Source of the DNA: a bacterium
GTDB taxonomy: Bacteria; Desulfobacterota; DSWW01
Direction: 5' to 3'
DNA: 64,000 nt
Assembly: GCA_028277985.1 (NCBI GenBank)
Contig: JANQFG010000229.1
Coordinates: 1 to 64,000 of the forward strand
Of the stretch, positions 8,586 to 16,442 are shown in pieces; position 1 is the stretch's first letter; every line of letters starts with the position of its first letter. The translations under genes were made by a program, and so were the position numbers. The notes beneath the pieces were generated by a model. It saw only the letters and a program-made list of their open reading frames with translations. It was not told the DNA's origin and ran no database searches.

Positions 8586-10423
8586 GAGAGCATCTCCTCG
8601 ATCTTCTGTTCCACCTCGGAAATGGTGAAGGGACGTCCTTTGATCTTGGTGAGTGAAACCGCGTCGACCAGGTATCTTGCTCGGATGAGCATGGCCAGCT
8701 GCCCGAGGTTCAGCTCAGGGATGAGGATCTTCTCGTAGCTCGAAAGCACCTGTCCCAGCCCCCTGGGGAAGGGATTCAGGTGACGGAGGTGTAGATGGGC
8801 CACCGCTCTTCCCTTTGCGCGGACCTCCTGGCATGCGCTGTACACGGCCCCAAAGGTCCCACCCCAGCTCAAGACGAGCAGATCTCCTTCCTGCGGGCCG
8901 TCGACCCTCGCCTCGGGCACGAAATCCGCTATCCGATCGACTTTTTCGGCCCGAAGACGGCACATGTGCTCATGGTTGTCCGGGTCATAGCTCACCGCGC
9001 CCGTGCCGTCCTGCTTTTCCAGACCCCCCAATCGATGCTCCATTCCGGGCGTGCCGGGAATGACCCAGGGCCGAGCCAGGGTCGCATTATCCCGTCCGTA
9101 GGGGAGAAACCCTTCCGGGTCGGACAGGTGGGCAACCTCGATCGGTTCCAGGTCCTGGAATCGAGGAATCCGCCAAGGTTCTGCGCCGTTCGCAATGTAG
9201 CCGTCGGTGAGCATGAAGACCGGGGTCATGTGACGCACCGCAATCCGGAAGGCCTCGATGGCCACGTCGAAGCAGTCGGCCGGATTCGCCGCAGCCAGGA
9301 TCGGAACCGGGCTCTCTCCGTTCCGGCCCGCAAAAACCTGCAGCAGATCCGCCTGCTCCGTCTTTGTAGGCATGCCCGTCGAAGGACCGCCCCTCTGCAC
9401 GTTCAAGATGACGATCGGCAACTCTAGCATAATCGCCAGATTGATCGCCTCGCTCTTCAAACAGACCCCGGGCCCGCTGGTCCCTGTGAGGGAGAAGGTC
9501 CCGCCAAAGGCGGCGCCGATGGCCGAGCCCATGGCCGCGATTTCGTCTTCGTACTGAATGGTCCGTACGTCCAGGTGCTTGAGCTTCGCCAACTCGTGCA
9601 GGACATCGGTGGCAGGCGTGATCGGGTACGAGCTGTAAACCAGGGGCTTGGCCGCCAGCCGCGCGGCAGTCGCGAACCCGAGGGCACTCGCCTCGTTCCC
9701 GTTGACGATGCGGTAGGTGCCCGGTTCTGTGGGGGCCTTGGCAACGTGATAACTGACGGCAAAGGACTCTTCGGTTTCGCCCAATCGGTAGCCTGTTTCC
9801 AGGGCCCTTCGGTTCGCCTCTGCCACTTGCGGGGCCTTGGAGAACTTTTCGTCGATCCAGCGAAGCGTGGCATCGAGGGGGCGGCCGTAGAGCCAATAGA
9901 CCAGGCCGAGGGCAAAGAAGTTCTTGCATCGCTTCTTGCCCCTGGATTCGATCTCCACGTCCTCCAGAGCGCGGACGGTCAGGGTCGTGATCGGCACCCT
10001 CTTGAGTCGGAATTGGTCCGCCAATTCGGTGCCCTCCAGGGGATTCTCCTCGTACCCGGCCTTCTTCAGGTTGGCATCGGAGAAGGCATCCTCGTTGACG
10101 ATCAGCATCCCCTTCGGTTTGAGCTTGGGCAGATAGACCTTAAGGGCGGCCGGATTCATCGCCACGAGCGTGTCCGGGGTGTCGCCGGGGGTGTGAATCG
10201 GCATGCTGGAGAAGTTGAGCTGAAAGGCGGAGACGCCGGCCAGTGATCCGGCCGGGGCGCGAATCTCGGAAGGATAGTCGGGGAAGGTGCTGACGTCGTT
10301 TCCGAACAGGGCCGACGTGGACGTGAACTGAGAGCCGGTGAGTTGCATCCCGTCCCCGGAGTCGCCGCAGAAAAGAATGGTTACACGATCCAGTTCCTCT
10401 TTCCGTAGGGATGATTCGGTCAT
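8582..10423 (-). CDS. korA: 2-oxoacid:ferredoxin oxidoreductase, fused gamma-alpha subunit
   Basis: A 613-residue protein. The N-terminal gamma domain (VTILFCGDSGDGMQLTGSQF) is fused to the alpha domain, which has the pyrimidine-binding region (YSSYPITPATDVLHELAKL) and a C-terminal transketolase-like part (LLVLSWGGTFGAVYSACQEV). The ATG at 10423 is chosen because AGGAGG precedes it at good spacing, although the frame remains open further upstream. It forms an alpha/beta enzyme with KorB and is preceded after 7 bp by a CBS protein gene whose 3' end contains the korA ribosome-binding site. Confidence 0.92.
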   Translation of the reverse strand: MTESSLRKEELDRVTILFCGDSGDGMQLTGSQFTSTSALFGNDVSTFPDYPSEIRAPAGSLAGVSAFQLNFSSMPIHTPGDTPDTLVAMNPAALKVYLPKLKPKGMLIVNEDAFSDANLKKAGYEENPLEGTELADQFRLKRVPITTLTVRALEDVEIESRGKKRCKNFFALGLVYWLYGRPLDATLRWIDEKFSKAPQVAEANRRALETGYRLGETEESFAVSYHVAKAPTEPGTYRIVNGNEASALGFATAARLAAKPLVYSSYPITPATDVLHELAKLKHLDVRTIQYEDEIAAMGSAIGAAFGGTFSLTGTSGPGVCLKSEAINLAIMLELPIVILNVQRGGPSTGMPTKTEQADLLQVFAGRNGESPVPILAAANPADCFDVAIEAFRIAVRHMTPVFMLTDGYIANGAEPWRIPRFQDLEPIEVAHLSDPEGFLPYGRDNATLARPWVIPGTPGMEHRLGGLEKQDGTGAVSYDPDNHEHMCRLRAEKVDRIADFVPEARVDGPQEGDLLVLSWGGTFGAVYSACQEVRAKGRAVAHLHLRHLNPFPRGLGQVLSSYEKILIPELNLGQLAMLIRARYLVDAVSLTKIKGRPFTISEVEQKIEEMLS

Positions 10424-10430
10424 GGGATGA

Positions 10431-10898
10431 TCATCCTCCTTCCGGTGTCTCGGGCACGTTGTCCGGGTCGGGTGGCAGGTTGAGCACATGATGTGCGAAG
10501 TGCTCGACCAGGTAGTGCACGATATCCTTGTGCCGCACACAGGTGATGATCTTGTCCCGCTCGTCCAGGATGGGGACGTTGCGGAAACCTCCCTTGTGCA
10601 TGTGCATGACCGCGTTACGAATCGGGTCTTTTTCGTGGACGTGGACCGGATCGTGGGTCATCAGGTCGGAAATCGGTTTGTTGAGCGCGCCCTCGATGCC
10701 GACTACCTTGGTGAGTACATCCCGTTCGGTGAAAATGCCGGAGAGCCTGCCTTCGCGGCAGAGCAGAGCGTAGCCGGATCGCTTCTCCTGCATCTTGCCG
10801 ACGACTTCCTTCACAGATACCGTCTCGTCTAGGACGACGGGCGGGTCCATCTTCAGGGCCACCACCTCGACGTCCCTCACGCTCTTCGCGATGGTCAT
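10431..10898 (-). CDS. Tandem CBS-domain protein
   Basis: A 155-residue protein made almost entirely of two CBS motifs: VVLDETVSVKEVVGKMQEK to IFTERDVLTKVV, then PVHVHEKDPIRNAVMHM to IITCVRHKDIVHYLV. The ATG at 10898 has AGGAGG eight bases upstream; the longer open frame is not needed. It is the first gene of the CBS-korA-korB-CBS operon. It resembles the second CBS protein but lacks the zinc-ribbon. Such modules typically bind AMP/ATP or related nucleotides; a regulatory role on KorAB is inferred from position only. Confidence 0.85.
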   Translation of the reverse strand: MTIAKSVRDVEVVALKMDPPVVLDETVSVKEVVGKMQEKRSGYALLCREGRLSGIFTERDVLTKVVGIEGALNKPISDLMTHDPVHVHEKDPIRNAVMHMHKGGFRNVPILDERDKIITCVRHKDIVHYLVEHFAHHVLNLPPDPDNVPETPEGG

Positions 10899-11111
10899 GT
10901 TCGCGTTCCTCCTGTTTGCCCGTCCGGCACAGGGAACGGCGGGCGCTTTGCAGTCCGCATTCACGAATTGAACTTAAAGGGGATGGACCTGCTTGTCAAA
11001 GGAGGGGGCGACTTGACGTCGATTCTGCCGGGAGCCTATAAACGGATTCGGACGGAACGATCTCATGAGGTGCCAACCGGAAAGTGTATGCCTTTCCGAC
11101 GGGGTGGGTTG

Positions 11112-12749
11112 ATGCATGCCCAAATAGAAAGCCGTGAAGCCATACCGGCCCGGTCCAGGAGCATACGGCGCAGGCTCTTTCGCGATCTCGCGATTCTGTT
11201 ACTGGTCGTCGCAGGGTCGATCCTGGTGGCGTCTGTCGTCCTGAGTGCCTGGGTGAAAACCGGGATTGCAACATCCTGGATTGAAAGGACCACACTGGAG
11301 TCCCAGAAGAGCTTCCGGGGATATTTCGATTCCCTGGAGAGTGGCTTGACCATTGCCCGGAGGTGGGGACAATCCGGGTTGCTCGATCTGGCCGACGTTC
11401 CCTCGTCCAACGCGAAGTTCATCCCCATCCTGGACGAGATGCAAATCCAGGCGGTCATGATCGGCCGGTCGGATGGAGCCTCCTATTACCTTCGCAGAGA
11501 GCGTGATGCCTGGCTGACCCGGACCACCCGACCCGACCCGGCGGCGAGCGAGGAACATTGGCGACGTTGGAGCGAGAAAGAGCAGATTCTGGCGACATGG
11601 ACGGAGGACTCCGGGTACGATCCACGAGAGAGGCCATGGTTCAAGGGAGCTCTGGCCACGGAGAAGACCAACCAGGCCTTCTGGACGAGGCCCTATCTCT
11701 TCGCCTCTACCCGGACGCCCGGCATCACCGTTTCGTTGTCCTGGCGTGTTGCAGAGGCGCCGGACCATGTGAGCGTGATCGGCTTCGATGTCCCTTTGGG
11801 CGTGGTCTATGATCTCTTGTCCGGGCTCGAGGTGAGCGGGCAGGGAAGGGCGTTCCTGTTCACCGAGGAGGGCCTGGTCTTCGATCCGAGACAGCGAAAT
11901 GAATCCGATGGGGTCGTTTCGGAACCCGGCTCCTATCTCGTTCCTGCGGATCGATACGAGATCCCGGTCGTCAGGGCGGCCATAGACCAGTTCAGAGGAC
12001 GTAGAGGTTCGGGAGACGGGCCGAGGGCGTTTGTGTCCGGGGGAACGGATTGGTGGGTAGGTTTCAGTCCCTCGTCGCCCGAAGCCGGGTCACTCTGGTT
12101 CGGGATCGTGGTGCCCGAAGAAGACTTCCTCGGCGCGATGGCAAAGAGCCGTTATCTGGCGGTCTCCCTCCTGCTCGGCATCCTGGCTGTAGGTATGGTG
12201 ATGGCGATTCTCCTGGTACGCAGGTACAGCCACAACCTGAGGGATCTTCCGAAACAGACCCTGGACCGTGGCGATCTGGAGAATTCCCTCCTCTCCCTGA
12301 TTGAGGAAGGGGAAGGCAATACGGTGGAGTTCAAGACCACCATGCGCACGAACCTGAAGACCGGAAAGCAGGCCAAAGAAATCGAACTGGCCTGGCTGAA
12401 GACCGTTGCAGCCTTCATGAACACGGATGGAGGGTACCTTCTGATCGGGGTGGATGACGACGGCAACATTCAGGGAATCGAGGCCGATGGGTTCGCCAGC
12501 GAGGACAAATGCAGGCTCCATTTCAAGAACCTCATCGCCCAGCACATCGGAATCGAGCACTCCGGGTCCCTCCACTTCGGCATCCACACGGTGAAGGGAA
12601 GGCAGGTTGTTCTCGTCGAATGCGAGCGATCTGAAAAGCCCGCTTTCGTTGCCCATCGAAATGAGGAGGATTTCTACATCCGGAGCGGGCCCGCGAGCGT
12701 CAAGATGCCTGTGAGCAAGGTGCTCAAGTACCTCGAGCGCCGGAAGTGA
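11112..12749 (+). CDS. Membrane Cache sensor fused to an AlbA_2 (Schlafen AlbA_2/AAA_4) domain
   Basis: A protein of about 545 residues. A transmembrane helix lies near the N-terminus (LFRDLAILLLVVAGSILVASV). An extracytoplasmic domain of about 290 residues resembles dCache sensors (YDPRERPWFKGAL is a recognised Cache-type motif, as are GFDVPLGVVYDLLSG and VFDPR). A second transmembrane helix follows (LAVSLLLGILAVGMVMAILLV), and then a cytoplasmic domain with the hallmarks of AlbA_2/divergent AAA_4: NTVEFKTTMRTN, VAAFMNTDGGYLLIGVDDDG, and a C-terminal FYIRSGPASVKM. The start is uncertain; ATG 11088 and the upstream in-frame ATG 10968 are alternatives. The output domain family is linked to nucleic-acid binding, so this looks like a one-component transmembrane sensor (inference). 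Confidence 0.8.
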   Translation: MHAQIESREAIPARSRSIRRRLFRDLAILLLVVAGSILVASVVLSAWVKTGIATSWIERTTLESQKSFRGYFDSLESGLTIARRWGQSGLLDLADVPSSNAKFIPILDEMQIQAVMIGRSDGASYYLRRERDAWLTRTTRPDPAASEEHWRRWSEKEQILATWTEDSGYDPRERPWFKGALATEKTNQAFWTRPYLFASTRTPGITVSLSWRVAEAPDHVSVIGFDVPLGVVYDLLSGLEVSGQGRAFLFTEEGLVFDPRQRNESDGVVSEPGSYLVPADRYEIPVVRAAIDQFRGRRGSGDGPRAFVSGGTDWWVGFSPSSPEAGSLWFGIVVPEEDFLGAMAKSRYLAVSLLLGILAVGMVMAILLVRRYSHNLRDLPKQTLDRGDLENSLLSLIEEGEGNTVEFKTTMRTNLKTGKQAKEIELAWLKTVAAFMNTDGGYLLIGVDDDGNIQGIEADGFASEDKCRLHFKNLIAQHIGIEHSGSLHFGIHTVKGRQVVLVECERSEKPAFVAHRNEEDFYIRSGPASVKMPVSKVLKYLERRK

Positions 12750-12826
12750 AGTTTTTGGCCGAGGAGCGTGCTGCTAGCACAGCATGATGGCAGAATGGGA
12801 GGTAGGGAAGGCCTCGTCCGTGGTAT

Positions 12827-14245
12827 CTATCCCGCCTGCTTCTCCGCCTGGATCTTCTTCAGCTTCTTCCACAGGTCTTCGACCTGTTTCTCTGTCTCTG
12901 CCAGATCCTTCTCGTTGTTGATCACGAAGTCGGCGAAACCGACCTTCTCATCGATGGGGAGCTGGGCGTCGAGAATGCGCCCCGCCTCCACCTTGGTGAT
13001 GCTGTCCCGCTCTACCAAGCGCTCGACCTGGGTTTCTCTCGGCGTGTAGACGAGCAGGATCTTGTGAAACAGATGCTGCAAGTTCGCCTCGACCAGAAGC
13101 GGGACCCCGACCTGGATGATCGCATTCGGATCGGCCGCTGCGATCTCGGTGGCCTTCTGGAAGAACTCGACGCCGATCTGCGGGTGAGTGAAGCTCTCGA
13201 GCTTCTTCCTCTTCTCCATGTCCTGGAACACGATGTCCGAAAGCTTCTTCCTGTCGATGGTCCCGTCTTCGGCAAGAACCTGCTCACCGAAGAAGGCCTT
13301 GATCTGCTCGTAGGCCGGCTTTCCGGGCTCCACCACCTCTCGGGCCAGGACGTCGAAATCGATGAGCGGCGCTCCAAGCTCTTCGAGCATCTTCGAAACG
13401 GTGCTCTTTCCGGTTGCGATCCCTCCGGTCACTCCGAGAAGGAGCCGGTTATCGTTACCGCGCAGGGCCTCCAATTGCTCGATGCCTCCGTATGCCGCAG
13501 GAAAGGCCTTGGTCACGTCCGACTCGGCGCCCGCATAACTGATCGGATAGCGGATGCCTCTTCGGTAAAGCATCTCCAGGCCGCGCAACGCTTTGTCCAT
13601 CATTCCGGCCGGGATGGCCATCACCAGGTCTTCATCCTGGGCGTGCCCGTACCGTCGTTCCCCGTAACAGGGAATCGTCATGGAGGGCTTGCCGGTGAGA
13701 TAGCATTTTGCGATTGCATCCGAGCAGGAGGATTCTCCTACGCAGGAAAACTCCATGACTTCATAGTCCTCGAACTGGAGAGCGTTGATCAGTAGGATCA
13801 TCTGGGCAGGGTTAGCGTATATCAGAACGATATCCGGATCAAAGGGATTGTATACCAGCGGGGCCATGACCACGGCTTCGTACTTGCCGAGGGGAATCCT
13901 GGGAATCGAGGCTTCGAATTTCTTTCCGTCTTCCTTGGTCTGTACCCATACGATGCTCCGGAAGGTCCCATCCTTGACCGCGTCCGGGATATCGGTCAGG
14001 CCGATGATGGAGGGGCACATGGGAGAGAGGAAATTGTCCAGATCTGCTCCGACGGTCCAGTCGAAGTTCCTGACGAGCGTGATCATCTGGCACATGGTCA
14101 TCTTGTTTTCCGGCCTTCGCATGAAGGGAATCTCGCTCAAGGCCTCCTTGTTCTCCAGCATCTTGAAGGCCACCGGGAAGGACTTGAGCCTCAGCAGGAG
14201 CTCCATCCTTCGAATCGGTTTCTCCCAGTCCCGTGCCGTTGCCAT
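12827..14245 (-). CDS. coaE: DUF169 domain fused to dephospho-CoA kinase
   Basis: A 472-residue fusion. Residues 1 to about 250 match DUF169 (COG2043-type): VAFKMLENKEAL, CQMITLVRNFDW, a central EFSCVGESSCSDAI and IPCYGERRYGHAQDED. Residues about 267-472 are a complete dephospho-CoA kinase with P-loop GVTGGIATGKS (271-281), the IDFDVLAREVVEPG substrate region, THPQI and VGVPLLVEANL. CoaE carries out the last step of CoA synthesis and is normally about 200 residues and free-standing. No stop or frameshift separates the two parts. DUF169 proteins are poorly understood and cysteine-containing. The gene is convergent with the Cache-AlbA_2 gene. Confidence 0.88.
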   Translation of the reverse strand: MATARDWEKPIRRMELLLRLKSFPVAFKMLENKEALSEIPFMRRPENKMTMCQMITLVRNFDWTVGADLDNFLSPMCPSIIGLTDIPDAVKDGTFRSIVWVQTKEDGKKFEASIPRIPLGKYEAVVMAPLVYNPFDPDIVLIYANPAQMILLINALQFEDYEVMEFSCVGESSCSDAIAKCYLTGKPSMTIPCYGERRYGHAQDEDLVMAIPAGMMDKALRGLEMLYRRGIRYPISYAGAESDVTKAFPAAYGGIEQLEALRGNDNRLLLGVTGGIATGKSTVSKMLEELGAPLIDFDVLAREVVEPGKPAYEQIKAFFGEQVLAEDGTIDRKKLSDIVFQDMEKRKKLESFTHPQIGVEFFQKATEIAAADPNAIIQVGVPLLVEANLQHLFHKILLVYTPRETQVERLVERDSITKVEAGRILDAQLPIDEKVGFADFVINNEKDLAETEKQVEDLWKKLKKIQAEKQAG

Positions 14246-14299
14246 GCCGCTTCCTCCTGCGGAAAGAATGAGTATGGACAGCGCTTGCTCAGGTAGGGG

Positions 14300-15481
14300 C
14301 TATGACTCCGAAGGCCCGGCCCCGATCTGCTTCACTCCCTGAAAGGTAATGGGCGAATACGCGCCACTTTTCAATGCCTCGACCAGATCCTGTTCGTTCC
14401 TGATCTCTTCATAGAACTCGGTAGCATACATCCCGACCTCTTCCACCTCGTGTGCGTCGCTGCCTCCGGTGCCTGAAAGGCCGAGACCTTCTGTGACGGT
14501 CAGCGCGAAATCGTTCTCCTTATCCGTGACCTTCCCGTTCAGGATCTCGACGGCATCCACGTAGTTGAAAAGCGGCCGCTCCATCGCTTTCTCCGGAGTC
14601 AGACCAGCCTCGTCGACGCCGACCACGAGAAAACCGCGAAAGGGGTGAGCCACGATCATGAAACCGTTCGCCTCGTCCACTTCTCGCCGTAGCTCCTTCA
14701 GGTCGATGATTCCCTGAATGTTTTTGTCGAGACCGAACACAAGGACGTCCCCCTGGTTCGTGGTGATTTCATTGCCCCTGAGGACCAGAAACCCATGCTT
14801 CTGCCGCAACTCCTCCACCCGGGTCGCGTCCCAGACGTGATTATGGTCGGTCAGACAGATCCCGTCCAGGCCGATTCTCTTCGCCTCTTCGATCAGCGCG
14901 TCCACCGAGGCGGAACTGCATGGTGAAGCGGGAGATGTGTGAACGTGTAAATCGATCGTCATCGTTTTCGTCGAGCAGTTCCTGTCCGGCTTGCGAATGG
15001 GTTTTGAGCGAGGCCTGGGCACCTCCTCTGCCGGGGTGGACTCGACGGCAAGCGGCGTTTCCCCCAGAGGGGCCGCCTCCTGACGGTATTCCTCCAACTC
15101 GAGGTCCGGGTTCTCGGTCTTTGCCTTCTGCCAGTCGAGGACGCTCACGGCCTCTTTGGTGGAGTGGCAACACTCGAGCAGAAGGTTTGCGAAATGTCGG
15201 CAGCCCTTTCGACCGATCACCTTGTGCACCTTCGGGCCAAACCCCTCCTCTCCGATCCGGAACCCGACCGCCTCTTGAAGCGGCTGGATGGCCCGCGGGC
15301 ATCCCGGCGTGGTCCACCTGTGCCACCTTCCTACTATGCTCAGTATTTCCAGGTCGGCGATCCGTATCTCGAGATCGAGTTCCACACTGTAGATATCGTC
15401 GTCCAGGATGCCGTGAACGGCAAAGGTGTCCATGTCTTTCAGGCTGACGTCCACAATCTTGTTCCGCGCGAACTTGAGCAT
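14300..15481 (-). CDS. DUF2889 domain fused to PHP-type metallophosphoesterase
   Basis: A 393-residue fusion. Residues 1 to about 130 resemble DUF2889 (MLKFARNKIVDVSLKDMDTF, IADLEILSIVGRWHRW, GCRHFANLLLECCHS). A linker rich in Pro and Glu leads to a PHP domain from about residue 174, with metal ligands HVHTS (179-183), TDHNH (211-215), IVAHPFRG and SGTGGSDAHE. PHP domains hydrolyse phosphate esters. An internal ATG at residue 174 could start a PHP-only product, but the frame is continuous. The next upstream gene, three bases away, encodes a DUF2889 protein, so the DUF2889 part is duplicated here. Confidence 0.8.
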   Translation of the reverse strand: MLKFARNKIVDVSLKDMDTFAVHGILDDDIYSVELDLEIRIADLEILSIVGRWHRWTTPGCPRAIQPLQEAVGFRIGEEGFGPKVHKVIGRKGCRHFANLLLECCHSTKEAVSVLDWQKAKTENPDLELEEYRQEAAPLGETPLAVESTPAEEVPRPRSKPIRKPDRNCSTKTMTIDLHVHTSPASPCSSASVDALIEEAKRIGLDGICLTDHNHVWDATRVEELRQKHGFLVLRGNEITTNQGDVLVFGLDKNIQGIIDLKELRREVDEANGFMIVAHPFRGFLVVGVDEAGLTPEKAMERPLFNYVDAVEILNGKVTDKENDFALTVTEGLGLSGTGGSDAHEVEEVGMYATEFYEEIRNEQDLVEALKSGAYSPITFQGVKQIGAGPSES

Positions 15482-15484
15482 GAT

Positions 15485-16000
15485 TCAATGATCTCCCTGA
15501 TCCTGTGGGGGCTCGATCCCCTCCACCATTGGGCTTCCCGGTGCGAAAGCGGCGCAGCGGTTGTAGAGTCGGATGTTCTGCTTGACCATCTCTCGGTAGA
15601 ATTCGGCCGGGACCTCCGAGCCCGGGGGGGCGGCAGCGAGCTGGTCCCTGGTCATGGACAGGATGACCCCGTGGCAGCATTCCTCCACCATGAAGGCAAG
15701 CTGGCTGCAGGTTGAGACCTCTCCGATCAGGCCCTTGATGATCTTGAGCATGCCAGAGCCGATCCGGACCCCGATCATCTTGTCGAGCGCTTCCTTTGTC
15801 CGGAGACATTCTCTTTCCGGGGTGCGAAGGAACTCTGCCGTTGCGGCCGCGATTTCGAGATCCGGCAACCGTACTCGAATCTCGACCCGGGCATCCGTGC
15901 GTGTGTCTTGAAGACGGCAGGTGGACCTGAGGTTTTTGTCATCGAGCACTTCCACGGAGGTGCATCGATTGCGGGAGAAACAGGTGATGTTCGGCGGCAT
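15485..16000 (-). CDS. DUF2889 family protein
   Basis: A 171-residue protein with the DUF2889 pattern seen in the N-terminus of the downstream PHP fusion: FSRNRCTSVEVLDDKNLRST, a VRLPDLEIAAATAEFLRTP segment, and SQLAFMVEECCHGVI, which parallels ANLLLECCHSTKEAV of its neighbour. The ATG at 16000 is chosen for the TAAGGAG upstream; the frame is open for 23 more codons. Function is unknown. The three-base gap to the PHP fusion implies co-transcription. Confidence 0.75.
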   Translation of the reverse strand: MPPNITCFSRNRCTSVEVLDDKNLRSTCRLQDTRTDARVEIRVRLPDLEIAAATAEFLRTPERECLRTKEALDKMIGVRIGSGMLKIIKGLIGEVSTCSQLAFMVEECCHGVILSMTRDQLAAAPPGSEVPAEFYREMVKQNIRLYNRCAAFAPGSPMVEGIEPPQDQGDH

Positions 16001-16442
16001 GTCGAGGAGCTCCTTACAGGGTTTGCTCAGGCCTGCGTGGTGCGGGCGAGAAAGAGAGCAGGTTACCATAATCGCGGGACAACGAAAAGCATTCGACCGT
16101 GGAGTCCATTCGCAACGATGAAGATCTCCTACTTAGTACAAGGGTATGCTTTTGCTCACGAACGAACACACGCCTGCTGGCCTGTCAGAAGAAACCTCTG
16201 TATGATAAGCGCGGATATCCACTGGGCTGCAGCCAATCCGCTACTACGGCATTCCCGTCGCCACCTGAGAATTGTGGGGACAGGCTCCGGCGGAAGTCCC
16301 TCATCACATTGAGCTAGGGGGCTGCCACGCTTCGCTCGCAGCATCCCATGTGAGGGACATTGCGAGGAGGCGAAGCCGACGCGGCAATCCCCCGCCACGG
16401 AAGTCGGGGTGCCCAGGACGAACCAGGAGGAAAGGGGAAGGA
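16001..16442. other. Gene-free stretch before the selenoprotein gene
   Basis: No convincing coding frame with a ribosome-binding site was found here. It must hold the divergent promoters for the DUF2889 gene (minus) and the reductase gene (plus). Its distal part contains a short palindromic repeat (16354-16393). No tRNA fold was recognised. Confidence 0.5.
16354..16393. repeat. Interspersed palindromic repeat (ATTGCGAGG...GCAAT type)
   Basis: The segment reads GGGACATTGCGAGG, then GGCGAAGCCGAC, then GCGGCAATCCCCC. The ends (ATTGC/GCAAT, with flanking GGG/CCC) are inverted. This matches a dispersed GC-rich repeat of the ATTGCGAGG-GAAGC-GCAATC type that I recall from many bacterial genomes. 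Only one clear copy was seen in the window. Confidence 0.55.

Noticed and set aside
9087-9929. 280-residue minus-strand ORF within korA
   Set aside because: Out-of-frame shadow of korA on the same strand with Arg-rich low-complexity sequence.
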